Counted from the stretch's first letter, positions 1 to 8,566 are shown. The stretch is 58,336 bases of DNA from Desulfobacteraceae bacterium (GCA_003599575.1 QZKV01000024.1:1-58336); one strand, 5' to 3'. Numbers and translations are program-made. The notes: generated from the letters alone by a model not told the origin.

Positions 1-326
1 TTATAATTGCTTCCGGATGTATCTACTCTTCCGATATCACGGTTATCGTGGTATGAGTAGTCAAACAGAATGAATGAATCATCATTAGAAAATTTGGGAT
101 TATAAAGCTGCTCTCCTTTTTCGAAGAAGGTGATCCGCTTAAAATTTTTTCCGTTAATATCGCATAAACCGAGATTAACAGTTCCGTCATTCTGAAAAAC
201 AAAAGTAATTTTTTTACCGTCGTTGGAAACAGAAGGGTTATTCGCCCTTAATCCGAATGTAATCCGCTCTTCTTTTTCTTTATCAATGGCGAAATCGATG
301 ATCTCTTCAAGGTTGTTGAACTGCAT
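1..326 (-). CDS. Partial beta-propeller-like protein, possibly chimeric
   Basis: A reading frame runs on the minus strand from an ATG at 324-326 to the window edge, about 108 codons without a stop, preceded by a GGGAGG ribosome binding site. The first 20 residues (MQFNNLEEIIDFAIDKEKEE) resemble the N-terminus of ferritin-like/rubrerythrin proteins. From about base 266 the rest (for example NPSVSNDGKKITFVF and LYNPKFSNDD) resembles TolB/WD40-like beta-propeller blades. The propeller part is clearly more AT-rich than the rest of the window. This may be a real fusion, a horizontally acquired gene, or a misjoined contig end. No function is assigned. Confidence 0.45.
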   Translation of the reverse strand, partial: MQFNNLEEIIDFAIDKEKEERITFGLRANNPSVSNDGKKITFVFQNDGTVNLGLCDINGKNFKRITFFEKGEQLYNPKFSNDDSFILFDYSYHDNRDIGRVDTSGSNY

Positions 327-1178
327 CGTCCATCCCTCCCTTTAAAAATGCCACCATAATAACGTTGTCTTCTTCCAAGTCAACCCAATTCGTGAGCCTT
401 CCTGAAAGGAGCAATCTGCTTCCGATACGTCGGGTCGGTAGGTACATCAGGGCACGCAAACCAGAGGACTTTTAGTCGTCTCGCCCCTTCTGAGCGACGG
501 GGGAATGGATTTGCAGCCGATTTGGCACCTTTTAAGTGTAACATGACCTATCCGCAGCCAAATGGTGTCTGTTCCAAGCGCCGACGTGAATCCAATATCA
601 AATTTATCCATTTGGATTTATTAATTTTTAATTTAAAGCCAGCGCTGGCAAAAGGGCTTTTTGAAAGACGAAATTCTGTTGACAAGTGTGGATTCAGAAG
701 ATAGAAAAATCCGCTTGGGTGTTTTTTCGGCTGCGCATCGGATGCTCATTTCGGAACATAGGTTGAAAGCGGTGCGGTGATGGAGCGGGCCAACCAGGCT
801 TAGGCCTATCAACTCCCCATCACTGTTCAACCGCCCGGATGACCGCCGATGGTCGAACCCTGGCGGCACGTTTAACATGACCAACCCGACCGGGGAACAC
901 TGTACGCCAGAGGCCACGCCGAGCATGCATGGCATGCAAGCCCTGACAGACCGGGCAGTGTTACAGCCGGTCCGAATCGGTGGCGCAGCAGCTTACGGCG
1001 ACTGTTTGGAAGTGGTTTGAAAACCGTCCATCGGGCATAAGTTCAAAGCGGCGGGTTGCCGATCGAGGGTAACTTGCGAATCGGGACGCCAGCCGCAATC
1101 CTTCGGCGTCCAAGCGGAGGCCCGAGGACGGTTTGGGAACCGCTTCCGGAGAATAATCCCATTAAGGAGAAAAATACT
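327..1178. other. Long gene-free leader upstream of hdrA
   Basis: No convincing gene was found in these 852 bases; the short frames on both strands have no recognisable product. The stretch holds a perfect 12-base palindrome at 639-650 (GCCAGCGCTGGC) just upstream of the only good promoter-like sequence, at 679-707. If that promoter serves hdrA, the transcript has an untranslated leader of roughly 460 bases, long enough for a regulatory RNA, but no known riboswitch was recognised. Confidence 0.4.
679..707 (+). promoter_or_regulatory. Candidate sigma-70 promoter for the hdrA-flx operon
   Basis: A perfect -35 box TTGACA (679-684) is separated by 17 bases from TAGAAA (702-707, four of six matches to the -10 consensus). 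It is the best promoter-like site upstream of hdrA, but lies about 470 bases before the start codon. The assignment to hdrA is inferred from position only. Confidence 0.35.
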
Positions 1179-4100
1179 ATGTCCAGAGAGATCATCGGTT
1201 CTGCTATGGTGGTCGGCGGAGGCATCGCCGGCATGCAGGCAGCCCTGGATCTGGCCGATGCCGGATATTACGTCTATCTCATTGAGAAGTCCGCTTCCAT
1301 TGGCGGGGTGATGTCCCAACTGGACAAGACCTTCCCTACCAATGATTGCGCGATGTGAATTATCTCCCCCAAACTGGTCGAGGTCGGCCGGCATCTGAAC
1401 ATTGAGCTGAGGACGCTCAGCGAAGTCAAGGACATCAAGGGAGAAGCGGGTAACTTTGCGGTCGAATTGACCAAGCACCCGCGCTATATCGATGAAACCA
1501 AGTGCATCGCCTGCGGCGCCTGCGCCGAAAAGTGTCCCAAGAAAGTTGATGACCGCTACAACATGGGGCTGGCCAGGCGCAAAGCCGCCTACGTGGAGTA
1601 CGCCCAGGCCGTGCCGCTGAAGTACGCCATTGATGCGGAAAGCTGTATTTTTCTGACCAAGGGCAAATGCGGGGCCTGCAAGAAGATATGCCCAGTCCAG
1701 GCCGTGGATTTCGATCAGAAACCAACCAGCGAGACCATTCATGTGGGCGCCGTGATCCTGGCGCCGGGGTTCAGCCCCTTCGATCCCGGCCGTTTCGACA
1801 ACTATCAATACGCCAATCTGCCCAACGTGGTCACCTCGATGGAGTTCGAGCGGCTCCTGTCGGCTTCCGGTCCCACCGCCGGCCATGTGACGCGCCGCTC
1901 CGAAGATCATGGCGAACCGAAAAAAATCGCCTGGTTCCAGTGCGTGGGCTCGCGCGATCTGAACAAGTGCGACAACGCCTACTGCTCATCGGTATGCTGC
2001 ATGTACGCCATCAAGGAGGCGGTCATTGCCAAGGAGCATGCCGGCGACGATTTGGACTGCACCATCTTCTACATGGACATGCGCACGCACGGCAAAGATT
2101 TCGAACGCTTCTACAACCGTGCCAAGGACAAGGGCGTGCGCTTCGTGCGCAGCCGCGTGCACACGATCGATCCCATGCCCGACGACAGCCTGACGGTTCG
2201 TTATGTGGCGGAGGATGGCAGCAACGTCGAAGAGACGTTTGACCTGATCGTCTTGTCCGTAGGGTTGCAGACCAACCCGGCCGTAGCCGACCTGGCCGGG
2301 CGTTTGAATGTGGATCTGACCGCAGGCCGCTTCTGCGCCACGGAAACCTTTGCACCGGTCTCCTCCTCGCGTCCCGGCATTTTCGTGTGCGGCGCCTTCC
2401 AGGGCCCCAAAGACATTCCCCAGGCGGTGGTGGATGCCAGTGCTGCGGCCGAGGCGGCCGGCGAGATTTTGGCCCCGGCACGCAACACCTTGACCAAGGT
2501 GGCCGAAAAAACCCCCGAAAGGAATGTGGGCGGAGAGCGGCCGCGCATCGGCGTCTTTGTCTGCCGTTGCGGCATCAATATTGCGGGGGTCGTGGATGTC
2601 CCCGCAGTGGCCGAATTCGCAGCCACTTTGCCTTACGTGGAGTTCGCCACCGACAACCTGTACGCCTGCTCGCAGGACACGCAGGATGCGATGGCGCAGA
2701 TCATCAAGGATAAAAAACTCAACCGCGTCGTGGTGGCGGCCTGTACGCCCAAGACCCACGAGCCTCTTTTCCAGGAGACCCTGATCGCCGCCGGCCTGAA
2801 CAAGTACCTGTTCGAAATGGCCAATATCCGCAACCATGACTCCTGGGTGCACAAGAACAATCCCGACCTGGCCACCCGCAAGGCCAAGGACCTGGTGCGT
2901 TCCGCCGTCACCAAAGTCTCCCTGGCCAATCCGCTGCAGGAAGCCGAATTGAACGTCAACCAGACCGCCATGGTGATCGGCGGCGGGATCGCCGGCATGT
3001 CGGCGGCCTTGAGCTTGGCCCGCCAGGGCTACGCCACCCATATTGTGGAACGCGACCACCGGCTCGGCGGTCAGGCCCTGAACATTCATCAGACGGCCAA
3101 GGGCGAACGGGTATCCGAGAAGCTGGCGGAAATGGTTCAAGCCGTCCGGCAGGAGGCCAATATAACGGTGCATTTGAATACGAACCTATCCCAGGTGGAC
3201 GGTTTCGTGGGCAACTTCAAGAGCAGGCTGACCAGCCAAGCCGGCGCCGCGACCATCGAGCACGGCGTGGCCGTAATCGCCACCGGCGGCAAAGCGTATA
3301 CGCCCCAAGAATATGGCTACGGGACGGACCCTCGCATTATGACCAGTTTGGAACTGGACCGCCGCTTCATTGCGAACGCCCCGGAACTCGATCGAGCCGA
3401 GTGCGCGGTTTTCATCCAGTGTGTCGGCTCACGCGAACCGGAACGTCCCTATTGTTCGCGGGTGTGCTGTACCCACTCGGTCGATTCGGCCTTGCAACTT
3501 AAAAAGCGCCGTCCGGACATGAACGTCTTCATCCTGTACCGCGACATGCGCACCTACGGCGAAAGAGAGCTGCTTTACAAGGAAGCGCGCGCCGCAGGCG
3601 TCATTTTTATCCGCTATGCGCAGGACAACAAACCCGCGGTGAGCAGCGCGGGCGGCAAGATCGATGTCCAGGTGACCGACCATATCCTGGGCCAGCCGGT
3701 GGTCATCGCGGCCGACCTGTTGATTCTGGCTTCCGCGGTGCTGCCCAACCGGGATGATCAATTGGCCGCCTTCTTCAAGGTACCGCTCAATGAAGACGGC
3801 TTTTTCGTCGAACGGCATGCCAAACTGGGACCGTCCGAGTTTGCCACCGACGGCGTTTTCCTGTGCGGAATAGCCCATTATCCCAAACCGATCGACGAAT
3901 CGATCGCCCAGGGCAAGGCGGCCGCATCCAGGGCCATTACCCTGCTGGCGCGCAAAAGAATCTTCACCAGCGGGCAGGTGGCCGAAACCGAGCCGGCGCT
4001 GTGCAGCCGCTGCGGCGTGTGTGTCTCGATATGCCCCTACTCGGCACCGTCGTTTATCGCCGAAGATGCCCGTATGCACCCCGGTAAAGCGCAGATCAAC

Positions 4101-4220
4101 CCCGTGCTGTGCAAAGGCTGCGGCCTGTGCGTGGCATCATGCCGCTCGGGCGCGATTCACTTGAAGGGATTCGATAACAACCAGATCTTTGCCCAGATCT
4201 CGGCCATCAACTGGGATTGA
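1179..4220 (+). CDS. hdrA: Double-module HdrA-like flavoprotein with selenocysteine
   Basis: This is a soluble iron-sulfur flavoprotein of the heterodisulfide reductase A family, expected to carry the electron-bifurcating FAD. ATG 1179 follows AAGGAG. One in-frame TGA (1356-1358) falls exactly where HdrA proteins have cysteine in the DCxMC motif (here DCAM-Sec at residue 60), and homology continues unbroken after it, so I read 1013 residues with Sec60. Module 1 has a dinucleotide-binding VVGGGIAG (about 11-18), ferredoxin cysteines (about 109-120 and 160-171) and an HdrA QCVGSR...CSSVCC motif. Module 2 begins near 453 with the HdrA N-terminal domain ([12 protein letters not shown]), has a second VIGGGIAG (about 598), a second QCVGSR...YCSRVCC and two C-terminal 4Fe-4S motifs (about 942-980). 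A normal HdrA is near 650 residues, so this is a duplicated form, like BamE of the class II benzoyl-CoA reductase complex. It starts the operon with flxD; no hdrB or hdrC is nearby. Confidence 0.9.
1374..1391 (+). promoter_or_regulatory. Candidate bacterial SECIS hairpin in hdrA
   Basis: CTGGTC (1374-1379) can pair with GGCCGG (1386-1391), with G-U pairs allowed, leaving a six-base loop GAGGTC that begins with G. The loop starts 21 bases after the UGA. Bacterial SECIS elements are short hairpins placed roughly 16-37 bases after the UGA with a G at the start of the loop, so position and loop fit. The stem contains three G-U pairs and was not folded computationally. Confidence 0.5.
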
Positions 4221-4269
4221 TCGCGCAGGATAGAACAAGGTCTGACAACTTGCAAAATGGAGTGGACAT

Positions 4270-4701
4270 ATGAGTGAATGGGAACCTAAAATCGTAAGCT
4301 TCCTGTGCAACTGGTGCAGCTACGGCGCAGCAGATCTGGCCGGCGTCAGCCGCATGGAATATCCGCCCAGCATCCGTGTGGTGCGCATCCCCTGCACCGG
4401 CCGCATGAGCCCCAAGTTTGCCCTGGCGGCACTGCGCGAAGGCGCTGATGCGGTCTGGGTGTCCGGCTGACATCCCGGCGAATGCCATTACCTGGAAGGT
4501 AATTACTACGCCCGTCGGAAATTCGTTCTGATGAAGAACCTGCTCGAACATATGGGGATTGAGCCGGACCGCCTGCATTTTTCCTGGATCTCTTCGGCCG
4601 AATCCACCAAGTTTGTTGCGGTAGTCAATGAAATCACGGCCAAGGTCAAAGCCTTGGGCCCCAATCAGCGCTTTCTCAAAAAAGCGGCCGAGGTAGCTTA
4701 G
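4270..4701 (+). CDS. flxD: MvhD/FlxD-like iron-sulfur selenoprotein
   Basis: This is a small [2Fe-2S] protein of the MvhD family, which passes electrons from a hydrogenase or NADH module into HdrA. The frame begins at ATG 4270 (GGAG upstream), meets an in-frame TGA at 4468-4470 and continues with clear family homology to TAG at 4699-4701, giving 143 residues with Sec67. The UGA replaces the first cysteine of the family motif GCHPGDCHY (here G-Sec-HPGECHY). N-terminal cysteines ([12 protein letters not shown]) are also conserved. Sec in this family is known, for example in BamF of Geobacter. It lies 49 bases after hdrA and one base before flxC, so it belongs to the same operon. A conventional gene caller would split or miss it. 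Confidence 0.9.
4487..4503 (+). promoter_or_regulatory. Candidate bacterial SECIS hairpin in flxD
   Basis: ATTACC (4487-4492) and GGTAAT (4498-4503) form a perfect six-base-pair stem closing the loop TGGAA. The loop starts 22 bases after the UGA, almost the same distance as in hdrA. Both fit the bacterial SECIS arrangement. It is inside the coding sequence, as expected for bacteria. Confidence 0.6.
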
Positions 4702-4702
4702 G

Positions 4703-5650
4703 ATGTCAACATACACCGCTAAAATCAGAGAAACGGCCCAGCGGTTGCTCAAAGGGTGTAAGGTGGATATGGTCATCGGATTTCGCCATGGCAGCCAGCC
4801 GATGATGAACGAGCCCTGCATGATCCGCAAACCCGAAGAGGCCGCCCAACTGGTCTGGGACAGCCATTGCGGCATCAATCTGGCCAACTACCTGACCAAC
4901 CGCAAGGAACGCATCGGTATCATCGCCAAAGGATGCGATTCGCGCAACATCGTGACCCATATCCTGGAAAACAAGATCAAGCGCGAGCAGCTGGTCATCA
5001 TCGGCGTGCCCTGCCGGGGCATGGTCGACAAACGCAAGATTGCTGCGGCCGTCCAGGGCGACATCCTGGAAGTGAGCGAACAGGACGGCCGGATCGCGGT
5101 CAAAACCGCCAACGGCACCCAATCCTTCGCTAAAGACGAGGTCATGCAGTCGAACTGCGGCGTATGCACCCACCGCAATCCGGTGATCCACGACGAAATG
5201 ATCGCCGATGCGGTGCCGGAGCAGACCGGCCTGGATCCGTACGCCGATGTCGCCGCGATCGAGGCCATGTCCGCGGAAGAGCGCTGGGCCTTTTTCGAGG
5301 AACTGCTTTCCCCCTGCATCCGCTGCTACGCCTGCCGCAACGCCTGTCCCTTGTGTTATTGCCCGACCTGCTTTGTGGATGAATCCAAACCCCAATGGGT
5401 GGGCAAGAGCCAGGACCCCATCGACGTGCGCACCTTCCATTTTTTGCGCGCCTTTCACTGCGCGGGCCGCTGTACCGATTGCGGCGCCTGCGAACGGGCT
5501 TGCCCGATGGGAATCAACATGCGTCTGTTGACCAAGAAGCTGAACAAGGACTGCCTTGCGCTGTACGGCTGGGAAGCCGGTCTTTCCACTGAAAAGCGGC
5601 CTGCTCTGGATGACTACAAGACCAACGACCCTGAAAATTTTATCCATTAA
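4703..5650 (+). CDS. flxC: FlxC-like 4Fe-4S protein of the Flx-Hdr complex
   Basis: This is a cytoplasmic electron-transfer protein of 315 residues. The N-terminal half resembles the FrhB/FdhB-type domain (IGIIAKGCDSRNI, GVPCRGM, SNCGVCTHRNP). The C-terminal half carries two ferredoxin-type clusters, CIRCYACRNACPLCYC (about 202-217) and CTDCGACERACPMG (about 255-268). The start codon lies one base after the flxD stop, indicating translational coupling. Gene order hdrA-flxD-flxC-flxB-flxA matches the Flx-Hdr operons of Desulfovibrio, and the name is given by that order as well as by the two-cluster domain. Its role is probably to relay electrons between the FlxA flavin and HdrA; this is inferred. 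Confidence 0.8.
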   Translation: MSTYTAKIRETAQRLLKGCKVDMVIGFRHGSQPMMNEPCMIRKPEEAAQLVWDSHCGINLANYLTNRKERIGIIAKGCDSRNIVTHILENKIKREQLVIIGVPCRGMVDKRKIAAAVQGDILEVSEQDGRIAVKTANGTQSFAKDEVMQSNCGVCTHRNPVIHDEMIADAVPEQTGLDPYADVAAIEAMSAEERWAFFEELLSPCIRCYACRNACPLCYCPTCFVDESKPQWVGKSQDPIDVRTFHFLRAFHCAGRCTDCGACERACPMGINMRLLTKKLNKDCLALYGWEAGLSTEKRPALDDYKTNDPENFIH

Positions 5651-5668
5651 ACCGATAAAAGGCATACT

Positions 5669-6733
5669 ATGAAGGTCATCAAAATCGAAAAAAGCCAGTG
5701 GCCCCAAGGGCTCGAGAAGCTGAGCAGTGCACTGCGGCTCATCGGCCCGGTGGAGGAAAAGGGCTTCCATTCTTTTCAGGAGCTGGCCAAGGGTCAAACC
5801 CCTGACTTGGCCTTTCAGAACACCCTGCTCTCTCCCAAGAGCCTGGTTTTTCCCCAGTCGGAAATCATGCTGAACTACTCGCTGGCATCTGACGATCCCG
5901 AGCGCAACGTCATGAAAGCGGCGGCCAAGGATTATGCCCCGCGCGCCGTGATCGGCATGCGTCCATGCGATGCACGAGCTCTGGCTTTGGTCAAGCTCAA
6001 TTTCGATACGGATGAATACAAAGACCCGTATTGGCTCAACCTGTACAATGCCACCACCTTCGTGGGCCTGGCCTGCGATATCCCCTGCAGCACCTGTTTC
6101 TGTACCACCGCCGGCTGCGGACCCTACCATGAAGAAGGGCTGGATGTGCTGCTGGCGGATCGCGGCGCTCATTACCTGGCCAAGGCGCTGACCGACAAAG
6201 GTGTCCAGCTGCTTGAAAAGGCCGGTTGGCACCAGACGGCCGACGCGGGTGCCGAAATCGGAAAAGCCCGGCAGGCCGCCGAAGCCAGGGTCACATCGGC
6301 CATCGAAACCGACGCGCTGCGGGATGCCGACACCATGGCCCTGTACGGCGCCGACTTCTGGGATGATGTGGCGTTTGCCTGCATCAATTGCGGCACCTGC
6401 ACCTTTTCCTGCCCGACCTGCTGGTGTTTCGACATCCAGGATGAGGTCTACCGCAAAAAAGGGGTGCGCATGCGCAACTGGGACAGCTGCATGTTCCCCA
6501 TCTTCACCGTTCACACAACCGGCCACAATCCCCGGGACACCAAAACGCAGCGCGTGCGGCAGCGCTTTATGCATAAACTGAAATATTTCGTGGATAAGTA
6601 CGACCGGGGCATCATGTGTGTGGGGTGCGGCCGCTGCGTGCGCCAATGCCCGGTCAACATCGATATCCGCAAAGTGAGCGCGCGCATGAACGCCCTGGCG
6701 AGCCAGGCCGCGTGCGCCGTACAGAGGAGCTGA
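5669..6733 (+). CDS. flxB: FlxB-like 4Fe-4S dicluster protein (AsrA-like)
   Basis: A 354-residue soluble iron-sulfur protein related to subunit A of anaerobic sulfite reductase and to hydrogenase beta subunits. The N-terminal domain has the conserved GMRPCDARAL motif and a cysteine group CDIPCSTCFC. The C-terminal part has two ferredoxin motifs, CINCGTCTFSCPTCWC (about 239-254) and CVGCGRCVRQCPVNI (about 316-330). The start at 5669 follows AAAAGG, and the stop sits two bases before flxA. It most likely transfers electrons from FlxA towards HdrA. In Asr systems the partner of this family is AsrB, which FlxA resembles, so the flxB-flxA pair is internally consistent. Confidence 0.82.
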   Translation: MKVIKIEKSQWPQGLEKLSSALRLIGPVEEKGFHSFQELAKGQTPDLAFQNTLLSPKSLVFPQSEIMLNYSLASDDPERNVMKAAAKDYAPRAVIGMRPCDARALALVKLNFDTDEYKDPYWLNLYNATTFVGLACDIPCSTCFCTTAGCGPYHEEGLDVLLADRGAHYLAKALTDKGVQLLEKAGWHQTADAGAEIGKARQAAEARVTSAIETDALRDADTMALYGADFWDDVAFACINCGTCTFSCPTCWCFDIQDEVYRKKGVRMRNWDSCMFPIFTVHTTGHNPRDTKTQRVRQRFMHKLKYFVDKYDRGIMCVGCGRCVRQCPVNIDIRKVSARMNALASQAACAVQRS

Positions 6734-6735
6734 AG

Positions 6736-7638
6736 ATGTCCGCTGCCACCAACGCCATCACCGCTGGACACGCCCTGTCAAGGGAGAAACTCGTGCAAAA
6801 TCCATATCTTCCGTATCCGGTACGTATCGATGAGATCGTGGTCGAGAGCGAAGACCGCAATCTGAAAACATTTAAATTTGTATTCCTCAATCCGGATGAC
6901 GAGGCCAAGTTCGCCTACAAGGCCGGTCAATTCGCCGAACTGTCCATCGCGGGCGTGGGGGAAATTCCCATCGGCATCGCATCTTCTCCGGTAGAGAAGG
7001 GTTTTATCAAATTCACCATCAATAAAGCCGGTGTGGTCACCTCCCATCTGCACAACATGAAGGTCGGCGACCTCATGGGCGTGCGCGGCCCGCTGGGCAA
7101 CTGCTACCCATGGGAAATGCTGAAAGGCAAAAACGTTCTGATCGTGGGCGGCGGCTTTGCCTTCACCACCCTGCGCTCGTCGATCATCTACATGCTCGAT
7201 CCGTCCAACCGCAAAAATTTCAAGAACATTACGGTCGTTTACGGCGCGCGCTCACCCGGCATGCTGCTGTACAAAGATGAGCTGATCGAATGGGAAAAGC
7301 GCGACGACATCCATATGCACATCACCGTGGACGGCACCAAGGACCCCGGCTGGAAATACAATGTGGGCTTTGTGCCCCCCATCACCGAGCAGAAGGCGCC
7401 TGCCGGGGATGCGGACAGCTACGCCATCGTGTGCGGCCCGCCGATCATGATCAAATTCACCCAGCCGGTGCTGGAAAAGCTGGGCTACGACCACGATCAT
7501 ATCATCCTGTCGCTGGAAAACCGAATGAAGTGCGGCATCGGCATGTGCGGCCGCTGCGGTATCGGCCGTGAACTGGTGTGCAAGGACGGACCGGTGTTCA
7601 CATTGGCGCAAATCAACCGGACCCCGCGCGAGTACTAG
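6736..7638 (+). CDS. flxA: FlxA-like NAD(P)H/FAD oxidoreductase subunit (AsrB-like)
   Basis: A 300-residue protein of the ferredoxin-NADP reductase superfamily. FAD-binding beta-barrel residues are visible at FAYKAGQFAELSI (about 57-69). A nucleotide-binding segment follows (VLIVGGGFAFTTLRS), and the C-terminus carries a [2Fe-2S] pattern CGIGMCGRCGIGRELVC, typical of AsrB/PyrK-like proteins. In Flx complexes this subunit oxidises NAD(P)H. ATG 6736 was chosen because GAGGAG precedes it and it lies two bases after the flxB stop; a longer in-frame extension upstream would overlap flxB and has no homology. Confidence 0.85.
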   Translation: MSAATNAITAGHALSREKLVQNPYLPYPVRIDEIVVESEDRNLKTFKFVFLNPDDEAKFAYKAGQFAELSIAGVGEIPIGIASSPVEKGFIKFTINKAGVVTSHLHNMKVGDLMGVRGPLGNCYPWEMLKGKNVLIVGGGFAFTTLRSSIIYMLDPSNRKNFKNITVVYGARSPGMLLYKDELIEWEKRDDIHMHITVDGTKDPGWKYNVGFVPPITEQKAPAGDADSYAIVCGPPIMIKFTQPVLEKLGYDHDHIILSLENRMKCGIGMCGRCGIGRELVCKDGPVFTLAQINRTPREY

Positions 7639-7793
7639 GTTTGTTGGGTTTGTAGAGTTTATTGGGTTGATTGAGTTATCGGGTTTGGTGGGCCGCCAAA
7701 AACCGAACGGGCGATCAACTCAACAAACCCAACGAACCCAACGAACCCAATAAACCAAACAAACCCAACAAACCCAACAAACCCAATAACTCA
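7639..7793. repeat. 9-base tandem repeats in inverted arms (TTTGTTGGG / CCCAACAAA)
   Basis: Directly after the flxA stop the plus strand is rich in TTTGTTGGG/GGGTTTGT-like units (7639-7691). After a short GC-rich centre it carries many copies of the reverse complement, AACAAACCC/AACGAACCC (7715-7790). The two arms could form one long imperfect stem. The array separates flxA from the dsrC promoter and may end operon transcription or be a selfish repeat. Unit spacing is too short and there is no spacer pattern for CRISPR. Confidence 0.8.
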
Positions 7794-7805
7794 TAGTTTT
7801 TTCAA

Positions 7806-7834
7806 TTGACAACCATTGGGTGATTCGTTATTAG
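7806..7834 (+). promoter_or_regulatory. Promoter of dsrC
   Basis: TTGACA (7806-7811, perfect) is followed after exactly 17 bases by TATTAG (7829-7834, four of six). Transcription would start near 7841, leaving a leader of about 70 bases before the dsrC start at 7910. This suggests that dsrC is transcribed on its own rather than only by read-through from the flx operon. Confidence 0.65.
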
Positions 7835-7909
7835 GATTACCTTCATCAATTCGGAATAACAAGGCTGACCGGCCGAGAACCATATAATTTTGGCAAAGGA
7901 GGAGTCTAA

Positions 7910-8227
7910 ATGCCAACCGTTGAATTCAATGGAAAAACCTTTAGTGTTGACGAAGATGGTTTCATCGATGATTACAAGAACTGGAGCCAGGAATGGGTGC
8001 AGTACGTTAAGGCGCAGGAAGGCATTGATGAACTGAACGATGAACACAAGAAGGTCATCGAAGTGCTTCGTGAGTACTATGAAAAGAACGGCATCGCCCC
8101 CATGGTCCGCGTTCTGTCCAAAGTGACCGGTTTCAAACTGAAGCACATTTATGAGCTGTTCCCGTCCGGACCCGGCAAGGGAGCTTGTAAAATGGCGGGG
8201 CTGCCCAAGCCGACCGGCTGCGTTTAG
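7910..8227 (+). CDS. dsrC: DsrC, sulfur-carrier/trisulfide protein of sulfite reduction
   Basis: This is the small (105-residue) partner of dissimilatory sulfite reductase DsrAB. It carries sulfite-derived sulfur as a trisulfide between two C-terminal cysteines, which membrane (DsrMKJOP) or other reductases then release. The C-terminal arm GACKMAGLPKPTGCV keeps both cysteines, Cys93 and the penultimate Cys104, ten residues apart. It is therefore true DsrC, not a TusE- or RspA-like relative that lacks one cysteine. ATG 7910 follows a strong AAGGAGGAG. dsrAB is not in the window. It has its own promoter and terminator but sits directly behind the HdrA/Flx operon, whose disulfide-reducing subunit HdrB is missing. 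Confidence 0.97.
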   Translation: MPTVEFNGKTFSVDEDGFIDDYKNWSQEWVQYVKAQEGIDELNDEHKKVIEVLREYYEKNGIAPMVRVLSKVTGFKLKHIYELFPSGPGKGACKMAGLPKPTGCV

Positions 8228-8255
8228 TCCGCTTCCGAACATTCGCGTTCAAAAA

Positions 8256-8289
8256 GGCTCTGCCCGCATCCGGCAGGGCCCTTTTTTTT
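8256..8289 (+). terminator. Intrinsic terminator of dsrC
   Basis: GGCTCTGCC (8256-8264) pairs with GGCAGGGCC (8272-8280) in a nine-pair stem with one G-U pair and a seven-base loop. It is followed by eight T residues (8282-8289). It lies 28 bases after the dsrC stop. The following 277 bases up to YjbQ hold no recognisable feature. Confidence 0.93.
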
Positions 8290-8566
8290 GGCGGTTGCCC
8301 GTTACCCGCTGGCATCAACAATACCAGGTTGCGCTTTGCCCTGAAACAGCCGATCCCTCCAAGTTGCCGTTGCGATATTCACATACAGCTTGCCAAAACG
8401 CCGATGAGAGAGCAACCATCCGCAGGCAAACCTACCGCCGCTCGGTTTCAGCAGTGCAACCGGGGCCAAAGCGCCACCGGGTGCAGGGCCTTAGAACCAC
8501 CCGCGTGACAAACGGTCTCACTTGCCAAGAGGCAACGGGTCAACGGGCAGAAAAAACAGGAGCGAG

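Noticed and set aside
1056..1358. Separate short gene ending at the TGA in hdrA
   Set aside because: The stop is the Sec codon; homology continues in frame to 4220, and the true start is ATG 1179 behind AAGGAG.
1353..4470. Reading the in-frame UGAs as frameshifts or pseudogenes
   Set aside because: Both UGAs replace conserved cysteines, no frame change is needed, both have hairpins at matching distance, and the rest of the operon is intact.
4706..6646. 646-codon open frame on the minus strand across flxC and flxB
   Set aside because: It is antisense to well-supported genes, has no homology and reflects high-GC codon bias.
7639..7793. CRISPR array
   Set aside because: Repeats of 9 bases without unique spacers, in inverted halves.
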